Source: Larix kaempferi
Lineage: Eukaryota > Streptophyta > Pinopsida > Pinales > Pinaceae
Direction: 5' to 3'
DNA length: 64,000 nucleotides
Assembly: GCA_027924585.1 (NCBI GenBank)
Contig: BSBM01000232.1
Span: forward strand, 26,560,501 to 26,624,500
Of this stretch, positions 36,476 through 47,908 are shown piece after piece. The notes beneath the pieces are model-generated. The model was not told the DNA's origin, did no database searches, and was given only the letters and a program-made list of their open reading frames with translations. Position 1 is the first letter of the stretch, and every line of letters starts with the position of its first letter. The translations under genes were made by a program, and so were the position numbers.

Positions 36476-37685
36476 TTGGAGTGAAGGAAACCTCAGGTTC
36501 CTCTCACACTCATGTGGAAGCCCATTGGTTGACGACGTGATCAGAGGTGAAGTGCGAGTTGGGAACATTACCCAATAGCAAAGAGAATTATTCCTTTGAG
36601 CATGACCTTATAAGGGTAGAAACCCTTTCTTGGACAAGGAAAGGTGCAGTACCCACACCCATGGGAGCACATACAACATGAGAGAAGTTGGTTGAGTATA
36701 TCAGGAAGGGATTGCATTGCACCGACAGGTTGTGACCATGACTTGAGACATTGCATAACAAACAGATCTACATGACTTGGGAGCCCATAGGAGTGGACAA
36801 AAACATATTCTTGGGATGGAGGTTAATATGAGGATTTCAACTAAATCCCATGAGGAAAGACGGTTTAGAATCCTAGAAGGTGGGGCATGAGCCCATGCTT
36901 GGATTGGTATCCTGGAAGGTGGGATGCAACCCACACTTGAGTGCTAGTGTAAATTAGACAAGTCAACCCAAAAAGTAAAGAGGTATGAGTGAAGGGGTGC
37001 GTGGGAAGGGACACACCCCTTCACACCTCAATACATGTATATATAGGAGTTTCATTGCAAGGAAAAGCACATAATACACACCATCACATATCTCACACAA
37101 GATTTGCGCTACTCCTCTAGGAGGTGTAGAAAGGACTCAAGGAAGGAACACTTCCATTTTAAAGTATAAACTTATCTTAGGGGAAGCATAAAACCTGGGA
37201 GAAGGAAAATGGAAGGGTAAGGATAGCTTAGCTTGTGATGGATCTTACTAAAAATGGATTCCTAGTGAGATTCTTGTGACAGATGCTGCTGGAGGTGGAC
37301 CTACGGGTTGCAACATGGTTTGGTATGGACGAGTGTAAAGACATGTTTGGATTGTAAACTTGAGCTTTCTACCATCGAGGGCATGCTCTATGTTGTAAAC
37401 AATATTCTTTGTATTATACAGTTTTGGGAACACTCCATTGTGGTGTTTCCAACTACATACTTGTGTTAATATTTTGTGCGTACTGTTTTCTTGGGGTCTC
37501 CTGTATACAGTTATAAGTATATTGGATATCACTATGTTAAACACACACACACACATATAAATATTAAGTTGAGAGGCATAGTCTGGAAGGATCCCACTAG
37601 GATGGAAACACCCCTATTATTGAATTTTGGGCATTGTCACACGATCTAGAAGAGGAAATGAGGCTTCGAACTCAGGTTGAAATTA
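36476..37685 (+). repeat. Element B left LTR
   Basis: It begins TGTCACACC. Matching landmarks in both copies include CTCTCACACTCATGTGGAAG, CCACACCCATGGGAGCAC, TTTTCTTGGGGT and AATATTAAGTTGAGAGG. The right border is uncertain by about 10 bp because the copies differ there. An (AC)n run sits near 37,541-37,556. Confidence 0.8.
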
Positions 37686-37699
37686 TGCATCGTGATAGT

Positions 37700-37711
37700 T
37701 GGTATCATAGC
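37700..37711 (+). other. Element B primer-binding site
   Basis: TGGTATCATAGC matches the initiator-Met tRNA complement TGGTATCAGAGC with one mismatch, shortly after the left LTR. Confidence 0.7.
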
Positions 37712-37716
37712 ATAGC

Positions 37717-37858
37717 CTTGGGTAGACTCCCAAAAGTGTCATCGGTAGTGCATTGAGAGAAGTCTCGGGTAGATTGTAAGAGTGCCACTAGAAGCACACC
37801 GGCTGAAGTCTCAAGTAAACTATTGGGAACAACATCGTTAGTGCATCGACACATGCCT
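37717..37858 (+). repeat. Degenerate tandem repeat of about 47 bp, three units
   Basis: Units at 37,717-37,765, 37,766-37,811 and 37,812-37,858 share a GGTAGA-like start, a TCGGTAGTGCATYGA-like middle and an AAGTCT-like end. It directly follows the primer-binding site, where a packaging or leader function would sit. Confidence 0.6.
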
Positions 37859-38824
37859 GGGTAGAGCAAGAAAAACACCCAATGGGTTGAATATATCTCA
37901 ATGGATTGAGAAGTAGACAAGTCACGGAAGGTGGGACTAGAACCTGCGATGACATTCTTGGAATGATGGGGACATGAGATCCACCATATACTCCAAGAGA
38001 ACGAAAACAATGAAGAATAGAACCACTTGTAAAGAAGGACTTGGACTCAAAAATTGTTGAAATCCTAGAAACTATCCAATTTGGAGTCACTTTGAAGACT
38101 AGGTGACATCAAAAACACATGACATTGCAGTCGGAACCCACTATGATAGGTGCTTGGGAAGAACTATTACAATCCAATATGAAGGTTGTATGCATGCGAC
38201 AAGCATGTCAGGTTGAGGAGATCAACAAAGAGTGCCTATGCCCTTCAACATAGCTAGAGAAGGCTATCATGTAGGTTGTATCTTGGTCCTAAGAATGGCC
38301 AACCTATCAAGTGTATTATTGGATGTTGCGAATGGAATCTCTTAGAAGTAAAGAATATAAAGTTGTAGCATGGACGAAACATTGGTTGGGCTAGTTCGTG
38401 AAGGAACAACTACTTGCGATGAAGAATCTTGTTGTAGATCCAAGTGGAGGATTTGTGGTATTTGATGGAGGTGGCCCTAGTGGCCACCTACCATCCCATG
38501 GCCATTGTTAAGTGTCAAGTGCCAAGATTGGCTCATTTCCTAGAAGCAAGTAGTGGATCCTTGGCCACTAGTAAAGGTGCTCAACGTAGAGAAGATTTGT
38601 AGGGAAGTGAGACAACTTGTTTACTAAAAGGGTGAAATTTACGATGGAAATCAATCTTTCTGGACATCCTCTTCTTGCATAGGGGTTGTTTTAGACAGTC
38701 AACTCCCATTGGGTAGGAAAGTGGTTCAGACAGTTTCAAAGCAATGAGCGCTTGCTTGAGTGGAGAAAGATAGTTCAATTCCAAGTGAAGTGACAAAGGA
38801 AACAAATATTACATCATGAAGAAG
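37859..38824 (+). other. Element B interior, left part, no coding seen
   Basis: Non-coding interior sequence. The minus-strand ORFs here show no gag or pol motif. Confidence 0.6.
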
Positions 38825-40441
38825 TGTAACGTCCCCCTCCTACCATACCAGCATGATAGAGAGGACGTGATGCTAAACCGGGCATCTAGCCCCATGAACT
38901 TTTAACCAAGCATTCACATAATTGAAAGAACATATGGAAATGCATAAACATTTGAAAGCACAGTGGAAGTAAATTCATTTAACACATCCATCATACATTC
39001 AAGATATTCATAAGATAATAATTGCAAATTTAACACAAGAGAATACTTATATCAATAAAGTAGTCCCAAGCAACTGGCTATGCAACTGCAACGTTCCACC
39101 CAACCATAGGCCAGTTGTGCTTATCAACCTCTTGATGCAACTGCCACCCCCGAGCTGGGCATGATCTCTACAAGGAATCAGAGAACAACAGACTCACACA
39201 TAGCCAAGCATACACCAAGATGAGCCAAGCCAATCTGCAATTGGGTTTATCAGGCTGCTAGGACATGGAAAGGAAGAATTGCTAAGCTAGTGAGCTCAAC
39301 CACATAGCTATGGATACCCCTCCCAGATCTATTCAGCTTGGCACTCACAATGCCTACACACCCAACACAAGGAAGTATTCTCTTCACTGCCACACAGTCC
39401 CTCAAGCCATACCTTCCTTTCTAGTGCTCTCAGGGTGTGCATAGAAAAGTAGCCAAAGCCCTCTTGATCTCCTTGAGAGGTTCCTCCCTTCACTAGGTTT
39501 ATCAAGCCAATTATGTCCACTACCACTCCAAGTTTCTTGCTTACAGGTTCAAATCAAAACCGGGATGCACATAACAGCAAACCATAATGGCTGGGCATGA
39601 GGAAAAACGTTTGTACAATGACAAGCATGAAAATGATTCCCTAAGCTTCAAAAAAACATGGGAAGGCTAAAAATGAACAATGGAGGTTTGGGGGAAAACC
39701 CCAGGAAGCAGAAAACATTTTTAGGAAAAACGCCCATGGCAATTCTGGGACAAAACGACCTCCATACAGTCCCAAATTGCAGACCCTTCTTCCCAGCTAC
39801 TGTCCAAAACCAAAAACGAGTTTTTGGTCAAGGAAAACCCTGCGTTTTTTATGAAAAATGTGAATGTAACTTCCAACAGTCTCCATCTACGTGAGAGAGG
39901 AAAGCTATTGGTTCAGAATGGATTTGGGCACCATTTCATGGGTGTTTTCTTTCCCAAGGAGACAAAACATGATTTTCCAGGTTGATGGCTTGCCCATACA
40001 TGAAATTGGCTACCATACCTTTTCATTCCCAAGGCATTAACTGCCTCAACCAACTCTTGGAAGAATTAAATGATTGGGTCCATAACCCAAAATGGGTAGT
40101 TGGTGGTTTATGGGTTTTCTCATTGACACATGGGTTAACACCATTGGCTCAAGGGTTTGAATAATCTCCCTCCCTATTCCTTGTAGAATCATGCCCCATC
40201 TCTTTGTTTCATTGCATAGATAGTTGTGGGTTTTTCCATTAAAATTTGTATTTACATGATGTCTTATTTACATTGTGCTTATCTAGCACAAGAACCATAG
40301 GCATCTATTTCTTTAATTGCTAATACATAAAATGCTAAATCAATGGTGGGGCCTTGGCCTTGAGCTCCTCACCATGATTAAATAGCAATATTTACATCAT
40401 TTACGATTTAATACAAAGGGGGTCAAAATGGGGACATTACA
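38825..40441. mobile_element. Element D: solo LTR (1,617 bp) with AGAAG duplication
   Basis: It starts TGTAACGTCCCC and ends GGGGACATTACA, whose reverse complement is TGTAATGTCCCC. It is flanked by AGAAG at 38,820-38,824 and 40,442-40,446. No primer site, polypurine tract or internal coding is present. A solo LTR left by recombination between the ends of a full element is the simplest reading. Confidence 0.88.
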
Positions 40442-40446
40442 AGAAG

Positions 40447-40727
40447 GATGTTTCACACAAAGAGAGGATCATAATAGAAATAAGAACCAGTTAAACATGA
40501 AGAATCCCATCTATATGGATGGGAACTTAGAGAGTGGTGGAAAAAGTTAACCTAGGAGACACTTTCCTACCTTCGGTATGGGACTTCGGATATGGTGTAG
40601 ACTTGATTTGGGGATGATTGATAGGGAGAAATAATTTGGTTGAGGAAATGGCTGAGTAGTGGTGTGAACATGTCTCACAAGTGACATGGAATTCTTTAGC
40701 TTGATCATTATACTGGGCAGGCTCTGG
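40447..40727 (+). other. Element B interior between D and C
   Basis: A short piece of the host element between two insertions. No coding motif. Confidence 0.7.
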
Positions 40728-41056
40728 TGATATGACCCAAGCGAGGTCATATATGGGGTTAAATGTACATGATATGACCCTAAGGGGGGCATATATGTGG
40801 TTATATGGGAATAAATGTATATATATTGATGTAAATTTATATGTAATAGTGGTCTTCCCTAATGAAGGGACCACATGTGCAATGAGTGAATAGGTATATA
40901 TAGAGGTAATGTAGTCATTGTAGAGGAGATGTGAAATTATTATGTGAATGTGTTGGGGTAATTGGAGAAGTATATCCTCTTATTTAAGTATTTATTGTAT
41001 ACATTATATATCTTATCTATATTATAGTTTTTCTCCATGCTCACATTTATGTACAT
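40728..41056 (+). repeat. Element C left LTR, first part
   Basis: It matches 47,512 to about 47,850 and is cut by element E at 41,057. It includes GGTTAAATGTACATGATATGA and GTGCAATGAGTGAATAGG, also seen in the right LTR. Confidence 0.9.
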
Positions 41057-44000
41057 TGTAATGTCCCAAAAATAGTAAAATTTAAAAAAAATTCTTCTTC
41101 TTGCTAGTTTTCCTAACATAGATTATATATTTATAAATTAACTTCAGCACTTTGAAAAGTATCGATACTTACATTCAGTATTTAAGAGTTTAGGAAAATT
41201 CCTAGCAAGGTAGTTTTTGTCAGTCATGCTTTCGTTGCGGAAGTAATTGTGATGAGTATGTTTTATGTAAAGTTTAGCCATGAAAATAGTACTGGCAGTC
41301 TCTTTTCCTCTTATATGGTCGAAATGCCTGTTTAAAATGTAAATTGTCTAAATATCAATCCTCGGGCATGATGGACCTGATGAGAAAAGTTGAAATACCC
41401 TGAAACTTGGGGTTGATCTATGCACTCCTGGCAGAGTCGCTGAGAGGTAAGGTGTGAATGTTTGAAACTTGTTGACTTACTTAGCGATTTCACTAATACA
41501 TATTTATTTGTCATATCCTTGTAGGTGTTTTTCGGTGGCCATCATTTGAGCCACTCTACTATGTAATTTCTCTCAAAATGCAAGCACCCCTTATACACAA
41601 CATGAATGGGTAATGATCTTTGTCTTAGTGATGATTAACCAAGTGTTGAAACTTCATGACTATACTATATAGTTTACAATCGCATTAGGGTCCTATCGTG
41701 GTAGCTGGATGTCTTAATGGTGCACATGGCTTTCACGTGGCCTTTGTCCAGTTGGGCTAAGGATCTTAGCGAGGGTTTACACAAAAGTTGCCAAATCATG
41801 GTTTTCTTTGTCTTATGGTTGAGAGGGGGTTTAGGTTGTTGTGAGGTAGGTGTGCCTGGCCTGAGCTACGCTCATGTCCAGGGTATCGTTGGTGCTCATG
41901 GAGGCAATGTAGAAGAACGATCCTACAGGTAACTCCTTCCACATGTAAACACTGTAGTTTCTCATTTTTTACTTCCCTATTTAATGAAATATGCAGGTCC
42001 TAACTTCTTTTGGTTTCCTCCATTGACAGGTATGGTGTGGCTCTATGTGTTGGACCAGAAGGGAACCAATACGAACTGCATATGGCATTAGACTGGTAAG
42101 TCCAGGGTTCTTTCAACCCTTCACACCAACCTGTCTCGGTTGTTGAAGAAGGTCTTGATAAACTTGTAATGGAGAGACTTCGTGATGCCTTTGGCTCACT
42201 CAAGTTTTGGAGTCTCAAGAGTGGTTTCCTTTGGTTGGACCAGGTGTTTGAAATATCGTTGTAAATATTATTTTGATGAGTTAAACTTCTGAGGGTTCCT
42301 ATACTTGCAATAGGGTTTTAATGATTTGGTCTCGGTTGCTTTCAATGTATTCATGCCTGTGTAAATATGGGTTTTGAAATAATATTATTTTCCCTATAAG
42401 TATTTTTGGATCTCGTTTTGCTATTTGTAATGTGAAATAGACTCCCGTGTTTTCTTATTATGAGACCCAAATGGATGTGTGAAGAAATAAGGTCACTGGG
42501 TTTTCCATTTGGTATTTTGTCAGTTTGAATCCTTGGTGAAAGGTTGTTTGACCAATTAATGGAGTCCATGCTAAAATATGAAGCTCGCCATTGCGTTGTT
42601 CTACGTTTTCCTATGGCGTAAGAGAATTTATGGGTTTGTGTATGTTGTTGTGCTTCCAACCTGAAAATAGTCGATTGTGCTGCTAAATGGGAAATTCTTG
42701 TACTTGTTGATGTCGGTGATAATCCTGTCAGTTGTCTAGTTGTTAAATGTAACCTAGGAATTTGAGTTGCTCCCGAGGTTTGATATCCAACCTGTGGCTT
42801 TTAATTCGAAAAGTATGAGATGCCTATCGTTTTTGCTGTGGGATTCGATCCTTGAGCCCGTCAGGGTTTTAAGGTAAAAATGTAATTTACAAGTCTGAGT
42901 TTGTGGTTGTGTGAAGTAGTAACCTTCGAATATCTACTGTGTTTTCGTTATGGCTCCAAGGAGAAAATTCATGGTCACTGTAACCTGCGTGTTGTATTGT
43001 TTTAACGTTTTGACTTCTGAATGTTTAAATGATGGAACCTTCAATTCTACCTACGATTTTACTATCTATAAAATATTTGAAAAGAAATCGATGGTAGCTA
43101 ATCGTAGATGAAAGATTCAGTTGTTTGTGAGCCTGCGATTCTTGTTGTGAAGTGCTGCTTAAGAAATTTGATGGCTAGCCTGTTGCATTTTTCATTCTTA
43201 TTCGGTGATAAAAGAAACCCTGACTCTAAAATCGATCTATTGTTTATAGTTACTTCATTTTTCCTTCCCAGGGTTAATAGTCGAAATATATGTATCGTGT
43301 AGCTTTTGGTTTGGAGTTTAATGTATGTTTAATTCTAATAGACTCTCTTCAAGTTTTTGGGAGCCTTAAGAGTTTTTCTACCCAATCCAACACCTTTGCT
43401 AGACCTGGTCTTATTAAGCATTAATAAAAGAAAATAAATACAGAAATAAACCATGCACTATGAATTGGTAAAACGATTATGACCAGAAACATAATTATTT
43501 TTCAAGAAGTAATAACCCTAACTTAGTAAGACAAAATGGAAGCAAAAGGAGGAATGCATAGTGATAAAAGTCCTTTGAAAAGCAATAACAAAGTTCCTAA
43601 TTTTTCTGATGGGGTGATGTCTAGCACAGGCTAGCTAGGCTAGACCTGCAAGACCCTCCACTGGTTTCTGGGCCAAACCTCTAAGTTGATAATATTTGGG
43701 TTAAGATTTAAAATAGTGTTGAAGCATCAATTCTAGTCTAAAAGACTATATCTACTATAACGGGGAATGGAAACAATTAATACTGCATACCTGGCTGCTT
43801 TGGCACTTGATCCTCTCCTGTAGAAGCCTCCACACTCAAACAATAATTAATGCAAAACCTTTTTGTGCTTAGCTGACCTGTTAGAATGATTTTCTTAGCT
43901 GGATAACTTTGGGGCTACCATGTTCCTCCCAACCATGACCCTTAGACCGTTCCTGGTTCTAACTGGATCCCCCCGAGATGGTTCCAACATGAAATGAGAG

Positions 44001-44391
44001 ATAGAGGCCCTAGGTTCACTGTTGGTTCAGATCTAGAATTATTATGTGAGATTGCTTCAGTTTCTGGGAGCAGAAAACTTCTCTCTGATTACCATAAGAG
44101 AATGATAATGAAAAATAATGATGATCCCCCAAACTTGGGATCTGCCCTCTTTATGTAGGGGGGTCTTGAATTATGACTGTTGGAATAATTAGTTTCTTTA
44201 AATTAAATAATATAATATTTAAAAGATATTATTTACTAAAATATTTTGTCCTCTTGAACTAGGACTTCTCACTTGTTTTAACTCTAAGTGATTTTAATCT
44301 TTAATCTTTTCATAATAATAATAATACAATAATTATAATTCAACCTAAATATTAATAAATAATATTTAATAATGTGGCAGCCCACTTATGC

Positions 44392-44394
<3 letters not shown>

Positions 44395-44432
<38 letters not shown>
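44395..44432. repeat. (AT)n microsatellite in element E
   Basis: An uninterrupted TA/AT run of about 34 bases. Confidence 0.95.
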
Positions 44433-44995
44433 AATATATATTCTATAAATAAATAATAACAATATTATTATTAAAGCTCTTAATAATAATATTTAGCCTT
44501 GAGGCCTTTAAGCATTTTGTTATCATAAGACTATTCTTAGTCAATCCATACTTTAGGTTATGGCAATTATCTTTTATGTATCTTCACATGATACTTCTTT
44601 TAAACATGAAGGATATGGTCCAATTCTTTGGACAGTCTTTCGGTAAGCTTGGATAGGCACCTCTAGTCTCTCTCTTGCATGTTGGATTCCCTCGTTTAAC
44701 ATGGTAGTTCTCGTAGTATTTGATGATAGATAAAAGATGAATCATTTAACCAGATTAAATAAATGTGATGAAAGTAGAAGTGTTATTCAGAGTCTTTCCA
44801 ACTCAACACTTTGATATTTAGTAACCCCGAGTGCTCTTCAGATCCTTTTAACTCAACACTTTCACATGGGCGTTACGCTAGTGCAATTCCATAGCTTCCT
44901 ACTCAACACTAGTGCTAGAATGTGGTGTGAGGCACATCTAGAATATTCAAGTCACCACGGATCCGGTATTCATTTATCAAGTTTTGAGTGCTCCA

Positions 44996-45380
44996 GGGCT
45001 TATGCCCAACACTTAATGCACATCAGGGCTTACTCCCAGTACATAAACGTTCCTCTAGGTACATCGGGGCTTATGCCCGTTACGTAGGTCATCTGTGTGT
45101 TTCTGAGTCCACGCTCAACACACCACATAAGTCAATCATGTAAAAATGATAGATCTGCACAATAAGTAACAAAAGAGCATCTTAGTATATTAGGGTTTGT
45201 ACCCATATCAAATTTGAAGAACATCATCAAAACATTAGGGCCTCCTCACCCAGTATACACTCAAATAAAGGAGTCAGTCAGGGTCCATGCCCAATATGTC
45301 AATATATAAAAGCATAGATCATAGGTGCTAGGGCTCATGCCCAATACTCAAAATAAAACATATGTGATGGGGCTGTGGCC
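44996..45380 (+). repeat. Array of eight GGGC-N4-GCCC-type palindromes in element E
   Basis: GGGCTTATGCCC or close variants start at 44,996, 45,026, 45,067, 45,193, 45,238, 45,281, 45,331 and about 45,369, mostly 30-50 bp apart and often followed by AAYACT. Upstream (44,795-44,915) an ACTCAACACT motif recurs three times. The units share little sequence between the palindromes. Confidence 0.8.
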
Positions 45381-45430
45381 TAATATAACAATCGAAATAG
45401 TTAGTCCAAAATTTGGGATATTACATACAT

Positions 45431-45481
45431 GATGTTTACTTATTGTCTCTTATGTTATTTTAAGGATATTGGATCACAACA
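45431..45481 (+). repeat. Element C left LTR, second part
   Basis: It continues the left LTR after element E and ends ATTGGATCACAACA, as does the right LTR. Confidence 0.9.
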
Positions 45482-45483
45482 AT

Positions 45484-45495
45484 TGGTATCAGAGC
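45484..45495 (+). other. Element C primer-binding site
   Basis: TGGTATCAGAGC, a perfect 12-base match to the initiator-Met tRNA 3' end complement, two bases after the LTR. Confidence 0.95.
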
Positions 45496-46246
45496 TTGGA
45501 CGCTTCCAAAACAAGTCATCTTGAAATTTTGACTATATTTGTTTTGCTAGGATGTTTCAGAAATATAAACATGGAGGAGAAGTAGAATAAAAATTGAGCT
45601 ATATGTGGTATGAGTTTCATATCTTGATTTGTTACAAGTTTGGTTTTAACCCTATTGAAGTTAGGGTTTCTGACTAGTCCAAAAACTAGTCCCAAACAAG
45701 TGTTTTGAGGAAAATTGTTATATTTGGACCATGCAAGATCCAAATTGGGTGAGACCTATTGCATCAGAGAGAAAACATACCATAATAATTTTGGTATTAG
45801 TTCTAAAATGAAATCCTAAAAATTGGACACGTGGAGGGCCATACACTTTTTCTCTTCTAAAAAGGTCAAATATCACAAGTGTTGGGAAACTTGCCAAACC
45901 TTTTATTGACACATCAAAATTAGGTTAGAACTATGAAATTGCAGAGAAAAACATATCAGGATACTATAGGGCAAAGTTTCAGACTCAGAAGGGCCAAAAT
46001 TACAGAGATACATTAGTTGGAAGGTTGGTCAACAAAAGAGTCTCCAAATCAGGGTGTTTAAAGGTACGATATTTTAAAATTTGCATAATGTTTTACTCAA
46101 AGGTGTGATTTAGGTGATTCAAAATCCAGTGGAAAGAGGAAACATAGGAGAATATGTTGGAAAATCCATATTATCAATTTATGATTCTATTTTCAGTATA
46201 CTCAGGTTGTAATTTCAGGGTTTTGTCTGGACCTTAGTTAAGAAAA

Positions 46247-47480
46247 ATGGCAAAAATGGAAATACACAGGTTTAGTGGAAATGAAGATAAAGATGAAATC
46301 AGTCCTTCGGAATGGTTGAGGAGGATAAAGGAAAATTATATTAAAGCTTGGAATTAAAGTATTATATTTTATGATGAGGTTGATGAGTGGTGGATGAGTA
46401 AGGATCAAAAGACTAGAGAAAATGCTACATGGGAAGAATCTGAAGAACTCTTCTCAAAATGGATCAAGGACTCAAACATGGAAGAGATGAATAAAATTTG
46501 AGATGAAATGAAAGAAGTGAAATAAGAACCCAATAAGAAATGTGAGGATTTATCCAAGATACAATTTCTTATTGAAGCACTCATTAAGGAGGTTGATAAA
46601 TTGAAAATAGAAAATAATGGGAAAGGAAAATAGGAAAAATATGAAGCAAGGGAAGAATTGAAAAGAAAGGACGATGAAATATGTAGGTTATGAAACCATA
46701 ATAAAAATATCTTGTATGAGGTCAAGAGATTGAAAGAAGATAAGAAGCATGGTTAAAATCAAGGATATTAGATTAAGATACTACCAAAACACTCGAAAAG
46801 GAAATTTGCAATAAGGTAGAAGAAGCTCTAAATACAACTGACATAAAAGAAGAAACAAAATCCAAAATTGAATAAGGACATCGGAAATTGATGAATGGCA
46901 TCACATTGCAGCTTGAAAAGGAGAAGGAAGACAAGATTCTACAAGGACAAAAAAAAAATACTTGAAGAAGTTGAGCTCCAACTTGAAGATGTACATGTCA
47001 AATATGAGGGTATTATCTCAAAGGAGAGAGTGGTCAAAGACACAACACAAAGGATAGAGGACACGATTATCTCTAAAAATTAGACTAATGACATGGATGT
47101 TTAGAAGGAAGAGAAACCATAAAGTGTGAAACCATTTCAAAATCCTCATTATTGAGAAAGATTCCAAGAAAGGAAAGATGAGATACAAGAACACTATCAA
47201 GGAAGAAGATGGAATACTCAACAATATTCATGGAGCAAAGCACCAACAAAAAATTATTTAGAAAGATATTATTAGGGAATACAAACTACAACAAATTGGA
47301 TAAATCACAATCAAAACACATGTAATCAAAATTACGCAAAAACCCGGCTACCAAGGATTTAGACAAAAAAGAATCAAATTTGGATGGATGGATCATCATC
47401 AGTGGAAAAAAGAAAGAAATAATATAAGGAAATCCTATTACTTGGTTTCATCACTTGTAAAGTCATTAACGACAAATCTT
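46247..47480 (+). pseudogene. Element C gag remnant
   Basis: It starts MAKMEIHRFSGNEDKDE. The N-terminal part shows the plant retrotransposon gag pattern: EWLRRIKENY, FYDEVDEWW, TWEESEELFSKWI. A Lys/Glu-rich coiled-coil region follows (46,500-47,090). The end, near 47,470, has the phrase DKSLRTNIFKGG just before the polypurine tract, as many gypsy elements do. Stops begin at 46,355 and a poly-A run near 46,950 shifts the frame. No zinc knuckle was found and no protease, RT or integrase follows. Confidence 0.75.
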
Positions 47481-47497
47481 TGAGGACAAATATTTTC

Positions 47498-47511
47498 AAA
47501 GGAGGGTACTA
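47498..47511 (+). other. Element C polypurine tract
   Basis: AAAGGAGGGTACTA directly abuts the right LTR and is the expected plus-strand primer. Confidence 0.8.
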
Positions 47512-47908
47512 TGGTATGACCCAAGGGGGGTCACATATGGGGTTAAATGTACATGATATGATCCCAAGGGGGGAATATATGGTATTATATGGGGCTAAGT
47601 GTGTGTGTGTGTGTTGATGTAAATGTATATGTAATAGTGGTTGGACCTAATGAAGTGACCTAATGAAGGGACCGTATGTGCAATGAGTGAATAGGTATAT
47701 ATAGAGGTAATATAGTCATTGTAGAGGATATTTGAAATGATTATGTGAATGTCTTGGGGTAACTGAATAAATATATTTTCTTATTTAAGGATTTATTGTG
47801 TAACTTATCTATCTTACTTATATTGGATTTGTGCTCCATGCTCACATTGTTGTACATGGTGTGCACTTTTTGTCTCTTATTCCATTTTAAGGATATTGGA
47901 TCACAACA
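47512..47908 (+). repeat. Element C right LTR
   Basis: 397 bp, against 380 bp for the left copy after removing E. The difference comes from a GT run and a small duplication (GACCTAATGAAG). Confidence 0.9.

Larger units (their letters stand above)
41057..45425. mobile_element. Element E: very long solo-LTR-like insertion (4,369 bp), TACAT duplication
   Basis: It starts TGTAATGTCCC and ends GGGATATTACA (reverse complement TGTAATATCCC). TACAT occurs at 41,052-41,056 and again at 45,426-45,430, and the host LTR is contiguous once E is removed. No primer site, coding motif or internal long direct repeat was seen, so it reads as one LTR rather than a complete element. A non-autonomous element with a rearranged interior is the alternative. 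Confidence 0.85.
40728..47908 (+). mobile_element. Element C: gag-only LTR retrotransposon (TR-GAG-like)
   Basis: LTRs begin TGATATGACCC (40,728) and TGGTATGACCC (47,512), and both end GGATCACAACA. It has a perfect tRNA-iMet primer site at 45,484-45,495, a gag remnant, and a polypurine tract at 47,498-47,511. The flanks TCTGG (40,723-40,727) and TATGG (47,909-47,913) fit a target duplication with one change. The interior is only about 2.0 kb with no pol, so it depended on another element. The left LTR is split by element E. Confidence 0.88.

Noticed and set aside
44990-45390. Regularly spaced palindromes considered as a CRISPR-like array
   Set aside because: Plant nuclear context, spacing irregular (30-126 bp), repeats only 12 bp and degenerate; it lies inside an LTR.
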